Shown: positions 1 to 5,864, counted from the first letter of the stretch. The stretch is DNA of 7,013 nt from DATIGJ01 sp035644155 (GCA_035644155.1 DASQPC010000027.1:1-7013); one strand, 5' to 3'. Numbers and translations: made by a program. Notes: generated by a model from the letters alone, not told the origin.

Positions 1-419
1 ACGACACCATCAAGCTTGTCAGCGTTAAACGCATAGGGCACGGCGGCAAATTGAATACGCGGTGTCATTTCAGCATCTGAACCGACTTTGATCCCCAGAT
101 ATATCGTGTTGCTGTTAAAATTGACTGCACTTAGCCCAAGTGTTGTTGTCGACCCCAAAGCAACTTGAAAAATTCCTCCACTTGTGGTGACATTTTGCGT
201 TTCAGTCCAAAGCGTATTGCCACCACTTGCTGCGTCATACAACGTGAAGACAACAGAATACGTGCTATCAGAAACATTGAGACCGTTACTGTCAACAAGC
301 TTTCCTTGAAAATTAATTTGTTTGTTAATGCCACTAGCAGCATGTGTAGTTGGAACAAAAAGTGTCAGAAAAATAATACTTCCTAAAAAGAAAATTTTAA
401 TAGTTAATTTTGTTTTCAT
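1..419 (-). CDS. N-terminal part of an exported surface protein (3' end outside the window)
   Basis: The reading frame opens at ATG 417-419 and stays open to the window edge, giving 139 residues of an incomplete protein. Residues 1-27 form a signal peptide: a Lys-rich start, a hydrophobic core around residues 9-22 and a THA cleavage site. The mature part begins with INKQINFQGKLVDSNG, continues with a stretch containing TYSVVFTLYDAASGG and LWTETQ, and ends with EMTPRIQFAAVPYAFNADKLDG. From memory, this order (FQGKL, LYDAASGG..LW.E, MTPR....PYAFNAD.LDG) is the usual N-terminal beta domain of large secreted or fibre-like proteins in CPR bacteria, often followed by long repeats, so the full protein is probably much longer. 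It should act at the cell surface. Its function is unknown, and exported status is well supported. No Shine-Dalgarno sequence precedes the start. Confidence 0.85.
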   Translation of the reverse strand, partial: MKTKLTIKIFFLGSIIFLTLFVPTTHAASGINKQINFQGKLVDSNGLNVSDSTYSVVFTLYDAASGGNTLWTETQNVTTSGGIFQVALGSTTTLGLSAVNFNSNTIYLGIKVGSDAEMTPRIQFAAVPYAFNADKLDGV

Positions 420-420
420 A

Positions 421-449
421 CTTATATTAATAGGCTTATTAAGTATCAA
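421..449 (-). promoter_or_regulatory. Possible promoter for the leftward surface-protein gene
   Basis: On the minus strand TTGATA (444-449) and TATAAG (421-426) are separated by 17 bases, five of six matches to each consensus hexamer. The -10 box ends one base before the ATG at 419, so a start site 7 bases downstream would fall just inside the gene. Either transcription starts unusually close, giving a leaderless message, or the match is chance in AT-rich DNA. Confidence 0.35.
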
Positions 450-474
450 CCCTATGCCTGAGCTTCGTCAAATA

Positions 475-503
475 TTGACAAATTTTGCATAAAATTGCAT
501 ACT
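475..503 (+). promoter_or_regulatory. Probable promoter of the HTH-PIN-surface protein operon
   Basis: A perfect TTGACA (475-480) is followed after 17 bases by CATACT (498-503, four of six matches); TACTAT at 500-505 with a 19-base spacer is an alternative. The predicted start near 510 leaves an AT-rich leader of about 30 bases without a Shine-Dalgarno sequence before ATG 540. Two near-repeats, TTTTGCAT (483-490) and AATTGCAT (493-500), sit in the spacer and overlap the -10 box. They could be operator half-sites for the HTH protein encoded just downstream (inference). Confidence 0.5.
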
Positions 504-539
504 ATTGTTATCAATTACATACGAATAAAAAATTAAATT

Positions 540-821
540 ATGAATAATCTACTCAGTGTTAAACAGGTCGCATTCATTCTTAAAGTCCATCCGTTGACTA
601 TCAGACGATATATAAAAGAGAAAAAACTAAAAGCAGTAAAACTGGGTGGCAATATCCGAATTATGGAGAATGAATTGGAAAATTTTCATAAAGAAGTTGA
701 TAATCCAACTGTCGAAAAAAACGCTTTTAGAACATATAAAAAAATCGCAGCCAAACAGTTTACGACCGAAGACCCTTTCTTGCGACTACAAGGAAGGGCA
801 GCAAGATTAAAGTTGAGTTAA
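540..821 (+). CDS. Excisionase/MerR-type helix-turn-helix DNA-binding protein, possible antitoxin
   Basis: This 93-residue protein opens with LLSVKQVAFILKVHPLTIRR and continues with LKAVKLGG and IRIMENELENF. This is the standard pattern of the excisionase-family winged HTH (HTH_17): residues 4-24 hold the two helices, 30-41 the wing with Gly36-Gly37, and 43-49 the closing helix. The C-terminal 40 residues are charged and contain EDPFLRLQGRA, the kind of tail that in small antitoxins contacts a partner protein. The next gene, a PIN-fold protein, starts only 4 bases after the stop, which is the usual antitoxin-toxin order. I infer that it binds DNA near its own promoter and may pair with the PIN protein. 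DNA binding is well supported; the antitoxin role is an inference from context. A simple transcription factor for the downstream surface genes is an equally reasonable reading. Confidence 0.85.
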   Translation: MNNLLSVKQVAFILKVHPLTIRRYIKEKKLKAVKLGGNIRIMENELENFHKEVDNPTVEKNAFRTYKKIAAKQFTTEDPFLRLQGRAARLKLS

Positions 822-825
822 AAAT

Positions 826-1245
826 ATGATAAGTAAAAAAGTATATATCGCAACTGATGGTTTCATCAGTTTTATAGATCGCGCCCATCCCAAACATTTA
901 CATGCAGCGGCGCAATTTCGTTACTTTGCTCAAAATTCCTATCAACTGTATACAACTATCGTAACAATTAACGATGTCTACAGTGAACTCTCAAATGCAA
1001 TCAGTCCTTCAGTTGCCAAAGATTTTTTGCGGGCAATTGAACTAAGCAATATCAATCTCCTCTACCCTGAAGAATCGGATATCAAAAGAGCGCTTCGTCT
1101 TATTACAAGCAGTCAATCAGCAGATCTTACATTTACTAATGCAGTGACGGCAATACTCTGTAACAAACGCAGCGTCCCGCAAATTTGTACTTTTAAATAC
1201 TTACCTGCGCTTTTTGGGTTACAATCATTCTATCTGCCACTATGA
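826..1245 (+). CDS. PIN-domain-like protein, possible VapC-type toxin with incomplete active site
   Basis: This 139-residue protein has the layout of a PIN-domain ribonuclease: a first beta strand with Asp (VYIATDGF, D11), a helix with a conserved acid (INDVYSEL, E54), a C-terminal helix (LTFTNAVTAIL) and a final strand (ICTFKYLPALFG). Active VapC toxins carry three or four acidic residues that bind Mg2+/Mn2+ to cut RNA. Here the third, normally in a 'DA' motif, is N105, and the last, normally 'TFD', is K124; D100 lies nearby but is offset. Nuclease activity is therefore doubtful. The gene is 4 bases after the HTH gene, and its TGA overlaps the next ATG as ATGA, so all three are probably translated together. 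It could be a worn toxin, an RNA-binding regulator, or an active PIN variant with shifted metal ligands. Fold assignment is by motif reading only. Confidence 0.7.
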   Translation: MISKKVYIATDGFISFIDRAHPKHLHAAAQFRYFAQNSYQLYTTIVTINDVYSELSNAISPSVAKDFLRAIELSNINLLYPEESDIKRALRLITSSQSADLTFTNAVTAILCNKRSVPQICTFKYLPALFGLQSFYLPL

Positions 1246-2363
1246 CAAAAGATCAAAAATTAAAAAGTAAAAAGCAAAAATATAGAAGGAAAATTTTACA
1301 TTTTTTATTCTTCATTTCTATCTTTGAGATTTTATCTTTGATTTTTGATTTCGCCACCTTCGCTGCCCTTCCGGCAAGTACAAATTTTAAACTTCAAGAA
1401 TACAGTTTTGGCGCTGGTGGAACAACCAATAGCACCTCAACCAATTTCAAACTCAATGGCATTGCCGGACAAATTGAATTCGGCAGACCTTCTTCAACCA
1501 ATTTTAAAGCAGGAATTGGCCTCACCTATATGATGAAAACAAATCTTCCCCTTGCTCCGACCCTTAGCAATCCTTCAACCAACTATGATAGATTAAAAAT
1601 TGTTATCAATACAGGAAGTAATCCAACTGATGCGACCTATGCTGTGCAAATCAGTACTGACCCAACATTTGCAACAAATAGCAATTATGTCAAAAACGAT
1701 TTCACCATTGGTCCAACACTCGCAACAACTGATTTTCAAACAGACACTCTTTGGGGAAGCGCAAGTGGTGTCTCTATCACCGGGCTTGCCAGAAATACGA
1801 CCTATTATGTCCGAGCTAAAGCCCGACAAGGCAATTTTACCGAAACAGAATGGGGACCAGCATCAAGCGGAATTGCGACATCTGACCCATCATTAACATT
1901 TAGTATTGACTCCTCAACACTTACCTTTACTAATCTTAATGCCAGCAATGCCTATACAGATAGTAGTAAAACGACAACGATTACTACCTCCACCAACGCA
2001 TATAATGGTTATGTCGTAAATGCTCGTGAGACAGCAGCACTCACAGCCGGAGCGACAACGATTGCTGACTACATAAGTCCAAACTCAACACCAACAGTAT
2101 GGTCAGGAACCGGATTTGGTTATACGACCAATGATAATAATATCACTGGTGGCACGCCAGACCGCTTTACCAATGGCGGACCCAAATACGCTGGATTTAC
2201 GACTTCTTCTCCTGGCGATCCTGTCGCAGATCACCCAGGACCAGTACTGACAGCAATTGCAAATGAGCAATTTACGATCACCTACCGAGTCACAACAAGC
2301 AGCAGCCAAAAAGCAGCAAAATACACAACGTCTGTACTATATATAGTAGTACCAAGTTATTAA
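1242..2363 (+). CDS. Exported surface protein with Fn3-like domain and WxL-like C-terminal domain (module 1)
   Basis: A 373-residue secreted protein of unknown function. A very basic N-terminus (residues 3-17) precedes a hydrophobic segment (18-41) that acts as signal peptide or anchor, probably cut near FAA. Residues 46-89 hold three spaced STNFK motifs. Residues about 103-212 look like a fibronectin type III domain (APTL near the start, TYAVQISTDPTF, then ITGLARNTTYYVRAKA). Residues about 216-373 are a beta domain shared with the protein at 3363-4460. Both copies have DP.(L/F).FS, STNA..GY (250-257 here), W287 followed by GFGYTT, RF (308-309), YAGF (316-319), Y-x-V (348-350) and a P-S/T-Y end. 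No cysteine and no LPXTG sorting signal is present. The start overlaps the PIN stop codon, and the next gene, a membrane-anchored DUF916-like protein, follows at once and is the likely partner. Confidence 0.85.
   Translation: MTKDQKLKSKKQKYRRKILHFLFFISIFEILSLIFDFATFAALPASTNFKLQEYSFGAGGTTNSTSTNFKLNGIAGQIEFGRPSSTNFKAGIGLTYMMKTNLPLAPTLSNPSTNYDRLKIVINTGSNPTDATYAVQISTDPTFATNSNYVKNDFTIGPTLATTDFQTDTLWGSASGVSITGLARNTTYYVRAKARQGNFTETEWGPASSGIATSDPSLTFSIDSSTLTFTNLNASNAYTDSSKTTTITTSTNAYNGYVVNARETAALTAGATTIADYISPNSTPTVWSGTGFGYTTNDNNITGGTPDRFTNGGPKYAGFTTSSPGDPVADHPGPVLTAIANEQFTITYRVTTSSSQKAAKYTTSVLYIVVPSY
1377..1508 (+). repeat. Three STNFK motif repeats in the module 1 surface protein
   Basis: The pentapeptide STNFK occurs at residues 46-50, 66-70 and 85-89, each followed by a hydrophobic or small residue (L, L, A) and separated by 15 and 14 residues rich in Gly and Ser. 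It looks like a short beta-hairpin or solenoid repeat just after the signal segment. The codons differ between copies, so this is protein-level repetition and not a recent DNA duplication. Confidence 0.7.
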
Positions 2364-2364
2364 C

Positions 2365-3288
2365 ATAAAAAAATATACTTTTTTAGTTATCATCTTTATA
2401 CTCTTTAGTCTGTTTTTACCAACGCACACATTGGCAGACACATCTGCTTCTCAGATTTTTCGCGTCTCACCAATCATCATTACCATTCCCCTCTCACCCA
2501 ACAAAACTACTACTGAAACAGTAACCATAGAAAACCTAACCACTAATCCACTTCCTTTGCAGACAAACCTCAATGATTTTGAAACGACAGGAGAAGAAGG
2601 CGGCTATGTCTTTCCAGAAACTCGTACCAATCCCCTCCTCTCTTGGATTACTCTCAATGAAACAACAGTCATTCTTGGCCCCAAAGAAAAGAAGAAAATT
2701 TTTTTGACCATCAAGACACCACAAGCAATACCACTTGGCGGCTACTATGGCATGCTGTTTTTTGAACCGGTAATCTCTACCCCACAACAAAACGTAACAT
2801 ATGTTATTCCCAAAGTAGGTATTTTGCTTCTTGGTAGTATTGGGGTTCTCGATCCAAAAGCAAAAAATGCCGAAATAGTCTCCTTTTCAACTGGTTTATT
2901 GCATCAAACAAATCAATTTCCTCTCTTGCTTCGAGTTAAAAATATTTCACTTCATTATCTTACTGCCAAACCAATCCTTACTATCACGCCTCTTCTCTCT
3001 TTCTCTCAGCAAATATCTCAGGTTAGTACACTTGAAGATAAATTGGTTTTTCAAGGCAAGATTCGCCGCTGGGAACAAATCATCCAGCTAGAAAACAACT
3101 TTCCCAATATTTATAAAGTACACCTCACGCTCTCAAGCGGCAATGGGAATGTGATTAAAGAAGAACGATATCTTGTTGTTTTTCCTTTTATGAAAACGCT
3201 TTTTATCTTTTTTATACTGCTTCTTCTCGGAGGCATTATCACAAAAAGAAAACAACTTAAAAACGCACTGAAAGCACTTTTTGGATAA
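2365..3288 (+). CDS. DUF916/WxLIP-like membrane-anchored protein, apparent ATA (or ATT) start (module 1)
   Basis: The open frame upstream of TTG 2431 encodes an obvious signal peptide, (M)KKYTFLVIIFILFSLFLP followed by THTLA, beginning at ATA 2365-2367. ATT 2359-2361, overlapping the previous stop, is the other candidate. TTG 2431 would remove the whole signal peptide, so I place the start at 2365, giving 307 residues, close to the 304 of the homologue at 4533. The mature protein has an Ig-like domain (RVSPIIITIPLSP, VTIENLT, LGPKEKKKIFLTIKTP, LGGYYGMLFFEP), a second beta domain (about 150-272), and VFP before a membrane helix (about 278-293) with a basic KRK tail ending in KALFG. This order matches Firmicutes DUF916 plus DUF3324 (WxL-interacting) proteins, which sit outside the membrane and hold WxL proteins at the wall. 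The gene begins one base after the stop of the module 1 surface protein, its likely partner. Confidence 0.8.
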   Translation: MKKYTFLVIIFILFSLFLPTHTLADTSASQIFRVSPIIITIPLSPNKTTTETVTIENLTTNPLPLQTNLNDFETTGEEGGYVFPETRTNPLLSWITLNETTVILGPKEKKKIFLTIKTPQAIPLGGYYGMLFFEPVISTPQQNVTYVIPKVGILLLGSIGVLDPKAKNAEIVSFSTGLLHQTNQFPLLLRVKNISLHYLTAKPILTITPLLSFSQQISQVSTLEDKLVFQGKIRRWEQIIQLENNFPNIYKVHLTLSSGNGNVIKEERYLVVFPFMKTLFIFFILLLLGGIITKRKQLKNALKALFG

Positions 3289-3326
3289 CACAATTTAACA
3301 TTTAGAGAAAGATTTATAATTGTCTC

Positions 3327-3356
3327 TTGACACAAACATTAAAACTCTACTATTAT
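3327..3356 (+). promoter_or_regulatory. Strong promoter of the second module, probably leaderless
   Basis: A perfect TTGACA (3327-3332) is followed after 18 bases by TATTAT (3351-3356), with TATAAT overlapping at 3354-3359. Counting 7 bases from the end of TATTAT puts +1 exactly at the A of ATG 3363, so the message is predicted to have no leader. The TTG of the -35 box is in frame with the gene, which can mislead gene callers into starting translation at 3327. Confidence 0.65.
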
Positions 3357-3362
3357 AATTTT

Positions 3363-4460
3363 ATGTACGCAAGAATTATTATTTCATTTTTGCTCGTTTT
3401 CGTTTTGGCATTACCACCTCTTGTCAATCTGTATGTCGGCCAAGCCCATGCTGGGACTTTGAGTGGTTATAAAGTACAGATCAATAATTCCCAAGCAACA
3501 GCAGCTGGAGTTACCTATAGCTATGTATGGACAACATCAGCAACGACAGCGATTAAACAAATTGATATTCAAGTCTGTACGACGGCATCAGGTACCTGTA
3601 CTGCACCATCTGGATTTTCTTCTGGAACGCCAACGCTTGCAAGTGATAACATCGCAGGAACAGGAAGAACAGTTAGTGCCCCAACAGGTAATGCATTTCG
3701 AGTGGTCGTTACCACCCCAGCGAGCCAATCAACTCAAGGAATGTTTCTTAACTTTACCGGCGTGACCAATCCTTCAACCATCAATACCACCTATTACACA
3801 AGGACAACCACCTACTCAGACACCGGAACAACAGTCATTGATGGCACAACAGCAGCCGCATTTGCAGTTTTGGACACCACATCTATCGCTGTTTCCGCAA
3901 CTGTTGATCCAAACTTTAGCTTCAGTGTTGCAGGTGTCTCAAATGGCGGGAGCGTTAACAGTGCAACAACAACCGTCACGACAACAGCAACAGCAATTCC
4001 ATTTGGGACATTGACTGCCGGCACTCCAGCAATTGGCGCACATGACTTGACCGTTAGTACTAACGCAGGCATGGGGTACACAATTATCGCATCTCACTCC
4101 GCAACTTCCCAAACAGGTTTTCCTCCACTTGTTTCAGGCGCAACAAACAATATTGATCCATTCACCGGTACTAATGCCAGTCCAGCAACATGGAGCGCGC
4201 CAAATGGAGCAACAGCCAACACCAATACCGGTTTCTTTGGCTACACCACAGAAAGCACTTCCCTTTGTACAGGAACAGCCAGCAGATTCTCAGGGAATAA
4301 ATGGGCAGGATCAACGACAAATGGTCAAGAAGTTGTCTGTAGCGCAGGAGGAGTAAGTAGCCAAGTAACTCGAGTCGGTTGGGAAGTAGCAGTCAACACG
4401 ATACAACCAGCTGGAACTTATACCGGCACAGTCGTTCTCGTTGCCACACCAACGTACTAA
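3363..4460 (+). CDS. Exported surface protein with WxL-like C-terminal domain (module 2)
   Basis: I choose ATG 3363 (365 residues) over TTG 3327, because the latter is part of a -35 box and adds nothing to the signal peptide. Residues 1-30 are the signal peptide (MYARIIISFLLVFVLALPP, then AHA). Residues about 31-165 form a Thr/Ser-rich beta domain with a C72-C79 pair and a segment ending NTTYYTRTTTYSD. From DPNFSFSV onward lies the domain shared with 1242-2363: FGTL, STNAGMGY (232-239), W277, GFFGYTT, RFSGNKWAG (W314), W340-E-V and the P-T-Y end. C302 and C326 flank the RF/KWAG segment, so a disulfide is plausible; module 1 has no cysteine. It is followed after 72 bases by its probable membrane-anchored partner. 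The role is presumably cell surface or wall association, which is inferred; no catalytic motif is visible. Confidence 0.87.
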   Translation: MYARIIISFLLVFVLALPPLVNLYVGQAHAGTLSGYKVQINNSQATAAGVTYSYVWTTSATTAIKQIDIQVCTTASGTCTAPSGFSSGTPTLASDNIAGTGRTVSAPTGNAFRVVVTTPASQSTQGMFLNFTGVTNPSTINTTYYTRTTTYSDTGTTVIDGTTAAAFAVLDTTSIAVSATVDPNFSFSVAGVSNGGSVNSATTTVTTTATAIPFGTLTAGTPAIGAHDLTVSTNAGMGYTIIASHSATSQTGFPPLVSGATNNIDPFTGTNASPATWSAPNGATANTNTGFFGYTTESTSLCTGTASRFSGNKWAGSTTNGQEVVCSAGGVSSQVTRVGWEVAVNTIQPAGTYTGTVVLVATPTY

Positions 4461-4472
4461 AAAGAATTATGA

Positions 4473-4528
4473 ATCAAGAATCAAGGCAGATGTGTTAATA
4501 AAACCGCTTGCTTCTTAATTCTCTTGAT
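4473..4528 (+). repeat. Imperfect inverted repeat between the module 2 genes
   Basis: ATCAAGA (4473-4479) is complementary to TCTTGAT (4522-4528), and the inner flanks can pair partly further, giving a 7-bp core stem with a long 42-base loop region. The far arm ends 4 bases before the ATG at 4533. No U-run follows, so it is not an obvious terminator. It could fold over the translation start or act as an mRNA processing or stability element. Chance pairing in AT-rich DNA is also possible. Confidence 0.3.
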
Positions 4529-4532
4529 CCTG

Positions 4533-5447
4533 ATGAAAAACTATAGATTATTTACCTTAATTAGTGGATTTGTTATCTTAGTAACAGCGTTTATTTTATT
4601 CCGTTCTTTTGTCACTGCTCAAAGTGCAGGACAGGGACTTGAAGTTTCTCCTCCTTCGCAAGAAGTAACTGTTGATCCTGGCAAAACAACCGTCATTAAA
4701 GCAAAACTTCGAAATCGTGGAAATAGCACCTTACCAATACAAGTACATGTTGAAGATTTTACTGCCAAAGGAAACGAAGGACAAATTGAGTTAATAGCAA
4801 ATAGTCCGTACAGCATTGCTTCATGGGCAAAAGTGTCTTCCAGCACCTTTCAACTTGGCCCAGGGGAAGAAAAAGAAATCACCGCCACAATCACTGTTCC
4901 ACAAAATGCAGCTGGTGGACATTTTGGTTCGTTTGTTTTTGGCATCCAACCAGATAAAGTAACTAAAGGTAATGGTGCATCACTTTCAGAAGAAATTGCT
5001 TCACTTTTTCTGGTCAGAGTCTCAGGCCCAGTTACTGAAAAGCTTACCCTCAAAGATTTTAGCACCCCAAATTACTCTGAATTTGGACCCGTACCTTTCA
5101 AACTCACCTTCGCTAATAACGGCAATATCTATGTCAAAACCTACGGCCTAATTAACGTCACGGATATGTTTGGCAAAAAAGTGGCTGATATTGTTGTCCC
5201 AGGTGTCAATGTTTTTCCACAAGCCGAACGGGTCGTAACATCCTCACTCAATAAACGCTTCTTGATAGGTAGCTATACTGCAACAGCACTGATGTATTAT
5301 GGTTCGCAAACTCAAAGTATCAATGCCACAACGACATTTTTTGTTTTTCCAACCAGAATCGTTGGAGGCATCTTGATCGTTCTGTTGCTTCTCTTCCTCA
5401 TGCGAAAGCGCTTCAAAAAAGCCGGCAAGGCATTGTTTGAAAAATAA
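4533..5447 (+). CDS. DUF916/WxLIP-like membrane-anchored protein (module 2)
   Basis: ATG 4533 gives 304 residues starting MKNYRLFTLISG; an in-frame TTG at 4524 adds only three residues and is less likely. Residues 1-31 are the signal peptide, with an SA cleavage site. The first Ig-like domain (about 34-140) contains LEVSPPSQEVTVDPGKTT, LRNRGNSTLPIQV, FQLGPGEEKEITATITVP and AGGHFGSFVFG, the DUF916-type layout of a beta sandwich ending in a Gly-Gly turn. A second beta domain follows (about 155-270, including LTFANNGNIYVK). FVFP leads into a membrane helix (about 275-290) and a basic tail ending KAGKALFEK. It is expected to sit outside the cytoplasmic membrane, anchored by its C-terminus, and to pair with the secreted protein encoded upstream. 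Its stop codon directly abuts the next ATG. Family assignment is by motif and architecture and needs a profile search. Confidence 0.85.
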   Translation: MKNYRLFTLISGFVILVTAFILFRSFVTAQSAGQGLEVSPPSQEVTVDPGKTTVIKAKLRNRGNSTLPIQVHVEDFTAKGNEGQIELIANSPYSIASWAKVSSSTFQLGPGEEKEITATITVPQNAAGGHFGSFVFGIQPDKVTKGNGASLSEEIASLFLVRVSGPVTEKLTLKDFSTPNYSEFGPVPFKLTFANNGNIYVKTYGLINVTDMFGKKVADIVVPGVNVFPQAERVVTSSLNKRFLIGSYTATALMYYGSQTQSINATTTFFVFPTRIVGGILIVLLLLFLMRKRFKKAGKALFEK

Positions 5448-5864
5448 ATGAAGGTTAAACTTTTGATACTCGTTCTTGTTGTTTTTGGTGCTGGTTTTCT
5501 GACTCATGCACTTCTGTTTCCTGACTTTCTTGCAAATGGCATCAGTGATGTCTCACAAATTGCTCTTCCCAAACCTATCCCAACAAACCAACAAGCAGCA
5601 CCTGATCCACTTGTGACAAAAGTCGATTTCGATAGCACGCATTTCTCAAGACACAACATTACTGTCCGCTTCTCCCGCTATATCCAAATCACCAATACTA
5701 ATAAAGAAAGCTTAATGTCTCTTGCCTCCAATAATCCCCTCCTCACAACACCTCGAGGATATGGTTACTTAGAAGCGGTTCAGACGCGAATGGATAAAAA
5801 AGGACAATTTGTTGTGTGGGATAAAAATAATTTGCAGGAACGATTAGTGGTGACGGTGAAGTAA
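5448..5864 (+). CDS. Small membrane-anchored cupredoxin-like protein without visible copper ligands
   Basis: This 138-residue protein has an N-terminal membrane segment (residues 4-23, KLLILVLVVFGAGFLTHALL) followed by FPDFLANGI, a Pro-rich linker, and a beta domain from about residue 56. Landmarks are FSRHNITVRFSRYIQITNTN, LMSLASNNPLLTTPRGYG and KKGQFVVWDKNN..RLVVTVK. The plan resembles cupredoxin-like domains (a 'F.P..itv..g..v.itN' strand pair, then a closing 'G.y.v' hairpin). However, the Cys and Met ligands with their His partners expected near the C-terminus are missing, so copper binding is unlikely. I recall similar FPDFL/TPRGYG proteins in Microgenomates but cannot name a family. The gene starts directly at the stop of the DUF916-like gene (TAA-ATG), so it is cotranslated and probably works with that surface module. 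No function can be assigned. Confidence 0.78.
   Translation: MKVKLLILVLVVFGAGFLTHALLFPDFLANGISDVSQIALPKPIPTNQQAAPDPLVTKVDFDSTHFSRHNITVRFSRYIQITNTNKESLMSLASNNPLLTTPRGYGYLEAVQTRMDKKGQFVVWDKNNLQERLVVTVK

Noticed and set aside
165..386. Plus-strand ORF of 73 residues opposite the left surface-protein gene
   Set aside because: It lies antisense to a clear signal-peptide protein with recognisable motifs and has no start context or domain of its own.
1243..1245. Possible UGA recoding, since some CPR lineages read UGA as glycine
   Set aside because: TGA at 1243-1245 ends the PIN gene at the expected length and overlaps the next ATG, and no in-frame TGA interrupts any other gene.
1593..1829. Minus-strand ORF opposite the Fn3 region
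   Set aside because: It is a shadow of the coding strand with an odd Cys-rich composition arising from antisense Thr/Ala codons.
2431..3288. TTG 2431 as the start of the first DUF916-like gene
   Set aside because: It deletes the whole signal peptide visible upstream in frame and falls at its cleavage site (L-A-D).
3327..3362. TTG 3327 as the start of the module 2 surface protein
   Set aside because: The TTG is part of a perfect TTGACA -35 box, and the added 12 residues do not improve the signal peptide; ATG 3363 does.
1568..3780. Identical 14-base string CAATCCTTCAACCA at 1568-1581 and 3767-3780
   Set aside because: It encodes NPST in both surface proteins within non-matching contexts. The flanks differ, so it is chance or shared amino-acid bias, not a transposition or recombination site.
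3812..4081. Minus-strand Val/Ala-rich ORF of 89 residues
   Set aside because: It is antisense to the Thr-rich surface protein; GTT/GTC valine runs are the complement of AAC/GAC/ACA codons, not real coding.
4524..4532. TTG 4524 as the start of the second anchor gene
   Set aside because: It adds only three residues ahead of a normal MKNYR signal-peptide start at ATG 4533.
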